A stretch of DNA of 64,000 nt from assembly GCA_028683385.1 (NCBI GenBank), contig JAQUIJ010000001.1, forward strand, positions 310,001 to 374,000, given 5' to 3'. Both the position numbers and the translations under genes were made by a program. The DNA is from Prolixibacteraceae bacterium. Lineage in GTDB: Bacteria; Bacteroidota; Bacteroidia; Bacteroidales; Prolixibacteraceae. Shown here in pieces: positions 16,863-24,699 of the stretch (the first letter of the stretch is position 1; every line of letters begins with the position of its first letter). The notes beneath the pieces were generated by a model. The model was not told the DNA's origin. It saw nothing but the letters and a program-made list of their open reading frames with translations, and ran no database searches.

Positions 16863-18407
16863 TTAAAATGGTGGAAGTCCATGTTTTTTAGCTGGAGCCG
16901 GCACATCTTTATGCATTGAAATCTGAAGTGCATGCAACAGGATTTTACGTGTTTCTTGAGGTTCAATCACTTCGTCGATGTAACCCTTCGATGCAGCTAC
17001 ATAAGGATTGGCAAACTTGTCTTTGTACTCCTGAATTTTTTGCTGACGCATAGCTTCCGGATCGGCAGCTTCTGCAATTTCCTTGCGGAATACAATGTTA
17101 GCTGCGCCTTCAGGTCCCATAACAGCGATTTCGGCAGTTGGCCATGCAAATACGAAGTCGGCGCGTAAATGGCGCGAGTTCATGGCAATGTAACCACCAC
17201 CGTATGCTTTCCGGATAATGACAGTGATTTTTGGCACTGTGGCTTCAGAATACGAATACAAAATTTTTGCACCGTGACGGATAACCCCGGCATGTTCCTG
17301 ATCAACTCCAGGAAGGTATCCAGGCATATCTTCCAATGTAATAATTGGAATATTGAAGGCGTTGCAATAGCGTATAAAACGAGCTGCTTTATCAGAGCTG
17401 TCGCAATCGAGCACCCCGGCCAAAACCAAAGGTTGATTAGCAACAAAACCAACAGTTTCGCCATTCATACGACCGAAACCGATTACAATATTTGCAGCAA
17501 ACAGTTCCATGATTTCGAAGAACTCCGAACCATCGGTAATCGATTTAATAATGTCGCGAATATCGTAAGGCATACGTGCATCAGCCGGAACAATATTTTC
17601 AATTTTCAATTTAGTTTTTGGTTCCTTAGGTGGGAAAGCTTTTGCCCGAACCGTATTGTTCCAAGGAATGTAGGTGATCAAGGTTTTGATCTGCTCGAAA
17701 CATTCTTTTTCGCTCAAAGCAAAGAAATGAGCATTTCCTGTAATTTCAGCGTGAACTCTGGCTCCACCAAGTGCTTCCATCGAAATATCTTCGCCTAATA
17801 CACTCTTTATAACCGCCGGGCCGGTGATGAACATTTTTGAAATATTTTCAACCACAAAAACAAAGTCTGTCAATGCAGGAGAATAAACTGCGCCACCAGC
17901 GCATGGGCCAAGAATAACAGAAATCTGAGGAATTACACCTGAAGAAAGCGTATTACGGAAGAAGATTTCGCCATAACCAGCCAGCGAATTCACGCCTTCC
18001 TGAATACGGGCACCGCCCGAGTCGTTAATACCAATTAGCGGAACACGCATTTTAAGCGCATGATCCATAATTTTGGTGATTTTACGGGCGTGCATCAATC
18101 CCAAAGATCCACCTTCAACGGTAAAATCCTGAGCATAAATACAAATTGGAGAACCATATATCATTCCCGTTCCAATCACAACTCCGTCTCCTGCCAAAAC
18201 TTTATTGCTCATGTTGAAGTCAGTTCCAACATGCTCAACGAACATATCGTATTCATGAAATGAGCCCTCATCAACAATAGCGAGGATACGTTGACGTGCA
18301 GTCATTTTGCCTTGAGCAACTTGCTTCTCAATAGCCTTATCTCCTCCACCCAGACGAACCTCATCCTTCCGTTTACGAAGGTCTAAAATGCTTCTTTTCA
18401 GTGACAT
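16863..18407 (-). CDS. Acyl-CoA carboxylase beta subunit (carboxyltransferase, propionyl-/methylmalonyl-CoA type)
   Basis: 514 residues, full length for a PccB/MmdA-type carboxyltransferase. The N-terminal crotonase-like half includes GQDFTVEGGSLGLMHARKI and the oxyanion-type GINDSGGARIQEGV. The C-terminal half has EDMPGYLPGVDQEHAGVIRH, IIRKAYGGGYIAMNSRH and WPTAEIAVMGPEGAANIVFR. It transfers the carboxyl group between biotin and an acyl-CoA, probably propionyl-/methylmalonyl-CoA. Only a biotin carrier follows, with no biotin carboxylase and no membrane decarboxylase subunits. Either a separately encoded biotin carboxylase completes a carboxylase, or the enzyme works as a transcarboxylase or decarboxylase with distant partners. 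Confidence 0.9.
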   Translation of the reverse strand: MSLKRSILDLRKRKDEVRLGGGDKAIEKQVAQGKMTARQRILAIVDEGSFHEYDMFVEHVGTDFNMSNKVLAGDGVVIGTGMIYGSPICIYAQDFTVEGGSLGLMHARKITKIMDHALKMRVPLIGINDSGGARIQEGVNSLAGYGEIFFRNTLSSGVIPQISVILGPCAGGAVYSPALTDFVFVVENISKMFITGPAVIKSVLGEDISMEALGGARVHAEITGNAHFFALSEKECFEQIKTLITYIPWNNTVRAKAFPPKEPKTKLKIENIVPADARMPYDIRDIIKSITDGSEFFEIMELFAANIVIGFGRMNGETVGFVANQPLVLAGVLDCDSSDKAARFIRYCNAFNIPIITLEDMPGYLPGVDQEHAGVIRHGAKILYSYSEATVPKITVIIRKAYGGGYIAMNSRHLRADFVFAWPTAEIAVMGPEGAANIVFRKEIAEAADPEAMRQQKIQEYKDKFANPYVAASKGYIDEVIEPQETRKILLHALQISMHKDVPAPAKKHGLPPF

Positions 18408-18508
18408 AGAATTTGTTTTTGATTAAAATAATCTAATTTTCGATTTTTATTTGCATCCAAACAGATGCTTTAACAGCGCGCAAAATTATCATTTTTTCTT
18501 TGTATGAC

Positions 18509-18524
18509 ATGTTTTATAAAACAT
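18509..18524. promoter_or_regulatory. 16-bp perfect palindrome upstream of the carboxylase operon
   Basis: ATGTTTTATAAAACAT reads the same on both strands. It lies about 100 bases upstream of the carboxyltransferase start, in the 191-base gap after LptF/G. The form suits an operator for a dimeric repressor such as a TetR-type acyl-CoA regulator. This is inferred from position and symmetry only. Confidence 0.4.
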
Positions 18525-18598
18525 TCGTGCAAAAAAAACTGTTTTCGCTTGTTTATTTGTTTTTGAATTATATTACCCCAAGTTTGAATTTTTAAGCA

Positions 18599-19672
18599 TC
18601 ACTTCGCAGCCCTGCGGTAAAGATAGAATGCAAGTCCTCCGTAAACTATATTCGGAATCCACATGGCCAGCCAGGGAGCCAGCAAATCGCTGGTCGCAAA
18701 AACTGTAGTTACCTGCATAAAAAGAATGTAAGAGAAACTTAAAAGCAATCCCAATCCCAGGTGAAACCCAATACCACCCTTTATCTTCCGTGAAGCAAGT
18801 GAAACACCAATGATCGTCAGAATAAATGCTGAAAACGGTCCCGACCTGCGCTTATGCTTTTCAATTTCATAGTCGATTGTATTTACGCCGCGAAGTTTCA
18901 GGGTTTCAATTGATTTGTTTAGCATGGGCAAAGTCATTGTTTCCACAACATTAGAAACCACCTGGTAATCTTCAGGAAGCATATTCAACGTGGTATCCTT
19001 TTCGCTTCCCTGGGTTATTTTCTCAGTATAACCATCAATAGTCCTTATGTTATAATCATGAATAACCCATTTCTTTTTTTCACGATCCCATTTGATGTAA
19101 TCTGCTGACAACTTGGAAACCAGTTTCCGTTCAGCAAATTTCTCGATGGTAAATTTATAACCTACATCGTTAGAAGCATTGTAAGCCGACATGTAAACAA
19201 ATACGCCCGGTTCGATCTGCCGATGAATATTTTTCTCATTCGGAGCCTTTTTCGGATTAATCATATTTGTAAAATCAATTCGCTTTTTATTTGCCGGAGG
19301 TATCACATAATTCCCCAGAAGATACGAGAACAACGCAATAACTGTAGCACCAACCAGATAGGGCCGCATGAGCCGTTTAAACGAAACTCCACTACTTAAA
19401 ATAGCAATAATCTCAGTATTGTAGGCCAGTTTAGAAGTGAAATAAATAACTGCAATAAAGGTAAACAGTCCACTGAAAAGGTTAGCGAAATAGGGTACAA
19501 AGTTGATGTAATAATCAAAAACGATGGACTTCACCGGAACATCCTTCGACATAAAATCATCAATCTTTTCAGATATATCAAAAACAATTGAGATACAAAT
19601 AATCAGAGCAATGGCATAAAAAAATGTCCCAAGAAATTTCTTAATGATATACCAATCAATTTTATGCAGCAT
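18599..19672 (-). CDS. LptF/LptG-family lipopolysaccharide export permease
   Basis: 357 residues in the YjgP/YjgQ pattern. Three N-terminal membrane helices (about 10-35, 55-80, 95-120) are followed by a periplasmic beta-jellyroll domain (about 125-270). Three C-terminal helices come last (about 275-355), including AFILTIIGVSLASRK. It would form the membrane part of the Lpt transporter, which extracts LPS from the inner membrane. It is 11 bases downstream of tgt on the same strand, a pairing common in this phylum. I cannot decide between LptF and LptG from this one copy. Confidence 0.9.
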   Translation of the reverse strand: MLHKIDWYIIKKFLGTFFYAIALIICISIVFDISEKIDDFMSKDVPVKSIVFDYYINFVPYFANLFSGLFTFIAVIYFTSKLAYNTEIIAILSSGVSFKRLMRPYLVGATVIALFSYLLGNYVIPPANKKRIDFTNMINPKKAPNEKNIHRQIEPGVFVYMSAYNASNDVGYKFTIEKFAERKLVSKLSADYIKWDREKKKWVIHDYNIRTIDGYTEKITQGSEKDTTLNMLPEDYQVVSNVVETMTLPMLNKSIETLKLRGVNTIDYEIEKHKRRSGPFSAFILTIIGVSLASRKIKGGIGFHLGLGLLLSFSYILFMQVTTVFATSDLLAPWLAMWIPNIVYGGLAFYLYRRAAK

Positions 19673-19683
19673 AAATCAAAGTA

Positions 19684-20814
19684 TTATAAACGTACCGAGA
19701 GTTGTTGAACCATTTCTTCTTTCCAGCTCTTAAATGTGTCATTCAGAATATGCTTTCTCGCTTCTTTAACCAACCAAAGATAAAAGGCCAGATTGTGCTG
19801 GCTTGCAATCTGCGCTCCAAGCATTTCGCCCGAAATAACCAGATGTCGCAAAAATGCCCGGCTGTAATGCGAATCGACAAACGAAGTTCCATCCGGATCA
19901 ATCGGCGAAAAATCGTCAGCCCATTTCTTGTTCCGCATATTCATCACTCCTTTACTGGTAAAAAGCATACCATTGCGTCCGTTGCGGGTTGGCATCACAC
20001 AATCAAACATATCAATGCCGCGATCAATTCCTTCCAGAATGTTAACCGGAGTGCCAACTCCCATTAAATAACGTGGTTTATTCTCCGGAAGTATTTCGTT
20101 AACCACTTCAATCATGGCATACATATCTTTCTCCGACTCGCCTACCGAAAGACCACCAATGGCATAGCCATCAGCATTATATTGTAATACGTTTCGCGCA
20201 GCAATTTCTCGGAGTGTAGGATAAACAGCTCCCTGAACGATTGGAAACAGCGATTGGGAATACCCGTATTTAGGCGCTGTTTTCTCAAACTGGTTCCAAC
20301 AACGATCGAGCCAGCGCTGTGTCATTTCCATCGACTTCCGGGCATACTCGTACTCGGCATCTCCGGGCGTGCATTCATCAAAAGCCATCATGATGTCGGC
20401 ACCAATTGTCCGCTGGGTATCCATCACATTTTCAGGAGTAAATAAATGAGCCGAACCATCAATGTGCGATTGAAATTTGGCTCCTTCTTCGCTCAGTTTC
20501 CGGATGTCGCCCAGTGAAAAAACCTGATAACCACCGCTATCGGTTAATATTGGACCATTCCATCCATTAAATTTGTGAAGTCCACCAGCTTGCTCAATGA
20601 TGGACAAACCTGGCCGTAAATACAAATGATAAGTATTCCCAAGAATGATTTGTGCACCGATATCCTCCTTCAAGTCTCTCTTATGAATTCCCTTTACTGA
20701 ACCGGCTGTACCAACCGGCATAAATATCGGAGTTTCAATTGTACCGTGATCGGTAGTAATAAAACCTGCCCTTGCTTTGCTTCCGCCAGTCGTATGTTTT
20801 AATTCAAATTGCAT
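19684..20814 (-). CDS. tgt: tRNA-guanine(34) transglycosylase
   Basis: 376 residues from ATG at 20814 (MQFELKHTTGGSKARAGF). The frame extends 8 codons further, but the shorter start matches the family. The enzyme exchanges guanine 34 for a queuine precursor in tRNAs with GUN anticodons. Motifs seen: PIFMPVGTAGSVKGIHKRDL, ILGNTYHLYLRPG, ILTDSGGYQVFSL (catalytic Asp region) and DCVMPTRNGRNGM. In the C-terminal part the usual CxCxxC zinc motif is absent: the matching segment reads IDPDGTSFVDSHYSRAFLRH. It probably forms an operon with LptF/G. Confidence 0.93.
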   Translation of the reverse strand: MQFELKHTTGGSKARAGFITTDHGTIETPIFMPVGTAGSVKGIHKRDLKEDIGAQIILGNTYHLYLRPGLSIIEQAGGLHKFNGWNGPILTDSGGYQVFSLGDIRKLSEEGAKFQSHIDGSAHLFTPENVMDTQRTIGADIMMAFDECTPGDAEYEYARKSMEMTQRWLDRCWNQFEKTAPKYGYSQSLFPIVQGAVYPTLREIAARNVLQYNADGYAIGGLSVGESEKDMYAMIEVVNEILPENKPRYLMGVGTPVNILEGIDRGIDMFDCVMPTRNGRNGMLFTSKGVMNMRNKKWADDFSPIDPDGTSFVDSHYSRAFLRHLVISGEMLGAQIASQHNLAFYLWLVKEARKHILNDTFKSWKEEMVQQLSVRL

Positions 20815-20991
20815 CAAGCTAATTTTTTGAGTGCCCAAAGATAGCTATAAAAGTGGAATGACAGGAAAAAGCAGCAACAGGCTAATTGTTAAATCTAATT
20901 AAAAAGAGGAAGGATTTAATCAGCAGGTTTATTAATTTTGCCGCTCATAAAAATACAGATCAAATCGATTTATTAACCAAGCAACTCCAAC

Positions 20992-22128
20992 GTGGAAATT
21001 ATTAATTACAGATTATTTACAATCACCGATATAGTGCTGTTAGCCTCACTGTTAGTTGTATTTATAATGCAGATGTACTTTTTGCTGAGATACTACTTAA
21101 AACTGGCCCGGCATCGAGACAATGACGCCGACTCAACTGCCAACCGCATCTCGATAATTATGTCTGTCAGAAACGAGGAACAACATATCCGGGAGATTAT
21201 CGGTAAATTTAATGAGCAACATTTTGAGGATTATCAAATCCTTGTGATTAATGTTCACTCTGAGGACAATACCGACGGAATTTTAAGTGTGCTTGCCGAA
21301 ACAAATCCCAGGTTGAAGGTTACAACTCTGAGCCAGGAAACTCAATTTTCTGAAAAACAAATTATCAACATCGGGCTCAAAGGATCATCTTCACCCTGGA
21401 TCGTTTTGCTTACCTCATCGTCAGGAGAAATCAATCCGGATTGGCTGGCCAACATGAATGGTTTACTTACGCCTGAAATTGATCTGGTTGTTGCTTACAC
21501 GAACATTGAACGAATGAAAGGATTCCGCAACCTGATTTGCCGGTTGGAACGTTTCAGCCAGTTCGTGATCAGCGGCGCATGGACTCTTGCCGGAAAGCCT
21601 TTTGTTTTCAACGAGAACAATGTACTTTTCAAAAGGACAATGTACTTCGACACGCTTGGATTCAGGCATAAAATGAACCGGAATTTCGCCAACCTCGAAT
21701 TGATTTTCAATGAAAATCTGAAAAAAGGACGAGTCAAAATAACCACCAATCCAGATTTGGCTATCCGCGAACACATTGAAGACGACCGTGGAGATCATGT
21801 TCGATTACTAAAAAAAGGCGTCCAGATCAGACAATGCCTGTCGTGGCCCAAAAAAATCAGTTTATTTCTGGACGACGCGACCAAAATGCTGCTTGCAGGA
21901 CTCTCTGCTACTGTAATTATACTTCATCCTGAATACTGGATCACATTCTCGGCTTTACCACTGATATATCTTATTCTTCTTGCTATTATTGTTAAAATGC
22001 TATTAAAACGGCTGAATGAACGAAAAATATTCTTATCTTCGTTTGTGTACATTTTGATAAAACCGCTCCTGAACTGGTGGTTTTTTTGGTCGATGTACTT
22101 AATTCACCGAAGAAATAGATGGAATTAA
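20992..22128 (+). CDS. GT2-like membrane glycosyltransferase, degenerate DXD
   Basis: 378 residues, apparent GTG start. One membrane helix occupies residues 12-34 and two or three more lie at about 295-370, around a GT-A fold domain (residues 48-250) of family 2 type: ISIIMSVRNEEQHIREII, then DYQILVINVHSEDNTDGIL. Where family members have a DXD metal site after the strand IVLLT, this one has SSSGEINPDW. Near the end of the domain, VQIRQCLSW resembles the Q-x-x-R-W region. It could be a transferase for surface polysaccharide or an inactive relative. It overlaps the next ECF gene by 10 bases. Confidence 0.7.
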   Translation: MEIINYRLFTITDIVLLASLLVVFIMQMYFLLRYYLKLARHRDNDADSTANRISIIMSVRNEEQHIREIIGKFNEQHFEDYQILVINVHSEDNTDGILSVLAETNPRLKVTTLSQETQFSEKQIINIGLKGSSSPWIVLLTSSSGEINPDWLANMNGLLTPEIDLVVAYTNIERMKGFRNLICRLERFSQFVISGAWTLAGKPFVFNENNVLFKRTMYFDTLGFRHKMNRNFANLELIFNENLKKGRVKITTNPDLAIREHIEDDRGDHVRLLKKGVQIRQCLSWPKKISLFLDDATKMLLAGLSATVIILHPEYWITFSALPLIYLILLAIIVKMLLKRLNERKIFLSSFVYILIKPLLNWWFFWSMYLIHRRNRWN

Positions 22129-22730
22129 ATCCTGAATTATCAGACAAGGCTCAATACGATTTTTCACTGGTTGAGGCAGCGCTAACCGGCGAAGAGAAAG
22201 CGTTTGCCAAGTTGATGAGTCGCTACAAGGATGCGATTTATTTTATGCTTCTCAAAATGGTGAATAATAAAAACGATGCCGAAGACCTTACTCTTGAAGC
22301 TTTTGGTAAGGCGTTTAAAAATCTCCATCAGTATTCGCCCAACTATGCGTTCAGCACCTGGTTATTTAAAATAGCCACCAATAATTGCATCGATTTTTTG
22401 AGAAAACGGCGTGGCGTTTACGTCTCCATTGAAAATAATCTGGAAAACGGCGATAACGACGCGCCCATTAAACTCAGGTCGACAGAACCTAATCCCGAGG
22501 AAAAACTGATCCGGATTCAAAAGGCCATTCTGATGCGGAAAATCGTTCACCGCCTAAAACCCCGATACCGCATTCTGGTCGAACTTCGCTATTTCAGAGA
22601 ATTCTCTTACGAAGAAATTGCAAAAGAACTAAATTTGCCCCTCGGTACTGTAAAAGCCCAGCTATTCAGGGCTCGCGAAATGCTCTTCAAAATGATCGAA
22701 TCGACTGAAATTGACGAGCACGAAGCATAA
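22119..22730 (+). CDS. ECF-type RNA polymerase sigma factor without adjacent anti-sigma gene
   Basis: 203 residues. Region 2 covers about 30-100 (AIYFMLLKMVNNKNDAEDLT, FSTWLFKIATNNCIDFLRKR) and region 4 about 135-195 (SYEEIAKELNLPLGTVKAQL). The start lies inside the end of the GT2 gene (10-base overlap), suggesting coupled translation. The next gene is rsmG, and no anti-sigma gene is next to it. In Bacteroidales a sigma gene of this kind, without an anti-sigma partner, often sits among housekeeping genes; its regulon is unknown to me. Confidence 0.9.
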   Translation: MELNPELSDKAQYDFSLVEAALTGEEKAFAKLMSRYKDAIYFMLLKMVNNKNDAEDLTLEAFGKAFKNLHQYSPNYAFSTWLFKIATNNCIDFLRKRRGVYVSIENNLENGDNDAPIKLRSTEPNPEEKLIRIQKAILMRKIVHRLKPRYRILVELRYFREFSYEEIAKELNLPLGTVKAQLFRAREMLFKMIESTEIDEHEA

Positions 22731-22747
22731 TTGAACTCACAAACATC

Positions 22748-23380
22748 ATGATGGAAATTCTTACAAAATATTTTCCTGATCTCACCGATCAGCAAATGAA
22801 TCAATTTGGCCGTTTGGGCTCGCTTTACGAAGAATGGAACGCTCAAATTAATGTCATTTCCAGAAAAGACATTGAGCAACTTTACGAACGACACGTGCTC
22901 CATTCGCTGGCCATTGCCAAGGTTATTCAGTTTAAACCACAAACAACAATTCTTGATGTTGGCACCGGCGGAGGATTCCCTGGTATACCGCTTGCCATCC
23001 TATTTTCTGAAACTTCGTTCATGTTGATCGATTCAATTGGTAAGAAAATTAAAGTGGTTAACGAAGTAGCTTCAGCGCTTGGACTCACAAATGTAACTGC
23101 CGAACACATCAGGGTTGAAGAGGTAAAACAGAAATTTGATTTTGTAGTAAGCCGGGCTGTAACTGCATTCCCTCGCTTTGTTTCAATGGCACGAACCAAA
23201 GTCGCCAGTCAAAGTAAAAACGATTTACCAAACGGAATCCTTTATTTAAAAGGTGGCGACTTCGAAGATGAGATTGAACCTTTCAGAAAACAAATTCAGG
23301 TTTACGAATTACAAAGCTTTTTTCAGGAAGAATTTTTCGAAACGAAAAGGCTGATTCACATGAGTATAAAAAATAAATAA
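22748..23380 (+). CDS. rsmG: 16S rRNA (guanine(527)-N7)-methyltransferase
   Basis: 210 residues, the normal length. The SAM-binding motif I is ILDVGTGGGFPGIPLAI at about residues 73-89, with motif II FMLIDSIGKKIKVV and the later FDFVVSRAVTAFPRF. It methylates G527 of 16S rRNA in the 30S subunit, and loss of it can give low-level streptomycin resistance. ATG at 22748 or 22751 (MEILTKYF) could be the start. It begins 17 bases after the sigma gene and is followed by rpmH, which has its own promoter. Confidence 0.95.
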   Translation: MMEILTKYFPDLTDQQMNQFGRLGSLYEEWNAQINVISRKDIEQLYERHVLHSLAIAKVIQFKPQTTILDVGTGGGFPGIPLAILFSETSFMLIDSIGKKIKVVNEVASALGLTNVTAEHIRVEEVKQKFDFVVSRAVTAFPRFVSMARTKVASQSKNDLPNGILYLKGGDFEDEIEPFRKQIQVYELQSFFQEEFFETKRLIHMSIKNK

Positions 23381-23397
23381 ATAAAAGAGAAAATTGG

Positions 23398-23428
23398 TTT
23401 GCATGATATTAAAAAAGAACTATTTTTG
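23398..23428 (+). promoter_or_regulatory. Bacteroidota-type promoter for rpmH
   Basis: TTTG at 23398-23401 and TATTTTTG at 23421-23428 are separated by exactly 19 bases. This matches the known TTTG-N19-TAnnTTTG promoter of the primary sigma factor in Bacteroidota. Transcription would start near 23435, leaving a leader of about 97 bases before rpmH. Confidence 0.8.
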
Positions 23429-23531
23429 CAGTCCGATTGAAAAACGAAAATTATCTATAAAAAATATTGACCGATGAAACGAGCCCTTGGGCGAGTTCCA
23501 TGTGGCAAATGAAAAAACAAATTACTGACAT

Positions 23532-23690
23532 ATGAAAAGGACATTTCAGCCATCAAACAGAAAAAGAAAAAACAAACACGGGTTCCGCGAAAGAATGTCT
23601 ACAGCCAATGGCCGTAAGATTTTGAAAGCCCGTCGTGCAAAAGGAAGAAAAAAACTGACAGTTTCTGACGAACCACAACACAAAAGATAG
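23532..23690 (+). CDS. rpmH: 50S ribosomal protein L34
   Basis: 52 residues starting [20 protein letters not shown] and continuing [20 protein letters not shown], an unmistakable L34 sequence. It is rich in Arg and Lys and binds 23S rRNA in the large subunit. The C-terminal extension ([12 protein letters not shown]) is slightly longer than in E. coli. It has its own promoter (23398-23428) and a hairpin terminator 32 bases after the stop, so it is a single-gene transcript. It sits next to rsmG here, while no dnaA, rnpA or gidA lies beside it. Confidence 0.97.
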   Translation: MKRTFQPSNRKRKNKHGFRERMSTANGRKILKARRAKGRKKLTVSDEPQHKR

Positions 23691-23722
23691 TCAATAGCTT
23701 TCGGCTTTCCGAACATATACAG

Positions 23723-23754
23723 AAGGTAAAGAATGAATTTTCTTTACCTTTTTG
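23723..23754 (+). terminator. Rho-independent terminator after rpmH
   Basis: AAGGTAAAGA (23723-23732) pairs with TCTTTACCTT (23741-23750) around an eight-base loop, followed by more T. Confidence 0.85.
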
Positions 23755-23874
23755 TGTTTATACCAGTATCGTCTGCAAACTGATAAAAAGTCTATTGTTT
23801 CAGCTTTTGCGTAAACCTACTTGCACATTTTAAACTACTTTTGTGTTTATTCTACGAATCCAGAATTTTAACGC

Positions 23875-24699
23875 ATGACTCTGAAAGAATTCTTCAAAAC
23901 AAAAACCTTTAAGTATAACGCACTTGCAGTCGTTGGGATTACTACATTCCTGATTGTGCTGAATATGTTTGCCCTCCGGATTTATACCGATCATGGAGAA
24001 TCAATTGAAATACCCGACCTGCGTGGCAAAACAACTGCTGAAGTTTCACAGATTTTAAACAAAATCGACCTTCGGTATCAGATACGCGATTCGGTATATT
24101 CGCACGAAACGGCACCCGGAACGGTACTGGATCATTTTCCGAAGGCCGGAATGAAAGTAAAGGAAAACCGAACTATATTTATTACCCTGTGTGCCATTAG
24201 TCAGGAAAAAATACCAATGCCACAACTTACCGACATTTCGTACCGGCAAGCGATCAACATTATCGAAAGTTCAGGCCTGATCGCCGGAAAAGTTGAATAT
24301 AAACCATCGGAATTCCCCAACCTCGTTTTGGAACAGAAAAGCGAAGGCCGCGAAATTCCTGTTGGCGAAATAATTCCAAAAGGAAGTGTTATTGACTTGG
24401 TTTTAGGAAGCAACAGCAATGGAGAAACCAGTCTGGTTCCAACCTTGTTCGGGCAAAACCTAACAGAAGCCAAACTCTCTTTAGACGAAGTTTTCCTGAA
24501 TGTCGGAACAATTACTTACGACGAATCGGTCCTTTACGAAGCTCAGAAAGAAAAAGCAATGATATTCAAACAAAGTCCTGATCCTGCCGGCGTATTTGAG
24601 GTTCAAAAAGGAACGGCAATTGATTTGTGGCTCACTGTAGATAAAAGTAAGCTGGAGTCAAAACCAGAAGAAGAAAAACCAGACAACTCATTTTTTTAA
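23875..24699 (+). CDS. PASTA-domain membrane protein
   Basis: 274 residues. A cytoplasmic N-terminus is followed by one membrane helix (about 14-35). Three PASTA-like domains then face the periplasm: about 42-110 (IEIPDLRGKTTAEVSQILNK), 112-185 (PMPQLTDISYRQAINIIESS) and 188-260 (LVPTLFGQNLTEAKLSLDEV). PASTA domains bind peptidoglycan or muropeptides in penicillin-binding proteins and kinases, but here there is no kinase or transpeptidase domain. The stop codon touches the rluD start (TAAATG), and with ddl further on this looks like the conserved PASTA-rluD-ddl operon of Bacteroidota. A peptidoglycan-related role is inferred. A TACTTTTG element at 23836-23843 could be its -7 box. Confidence 0.88.
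   Translation: MTLKEFFKTKTFKYNALAVVGITTFLIVLNMFALRIYTDHGESIEIPDLRGKTTAEVSQILNKIDLRYQIRDSVYSHETAPGTVLDHFPKAGMKVKENRTIFITLCAISQEKIPMPQLTDISYRQAINIIESSGLIAGKVEYKPSEFPNLVLEQKSEGREIPVGEIIPKGSVIDLVLGSNSNGETSLVPTLFGQNLTEAKLSLDEVFLNVGTITYDESVLYEAQKEKAMIFKQSPDPAGVFEVQKGTAIDLWLTVDKSKLESKPEEEKPDNSFF

Noticed and set aside
17169-17798. Long plus-strand open frame of 209 codons
   Set aside because: It is antisense to the strongly conserved carboxyltransferase gene and shows no protein signature.
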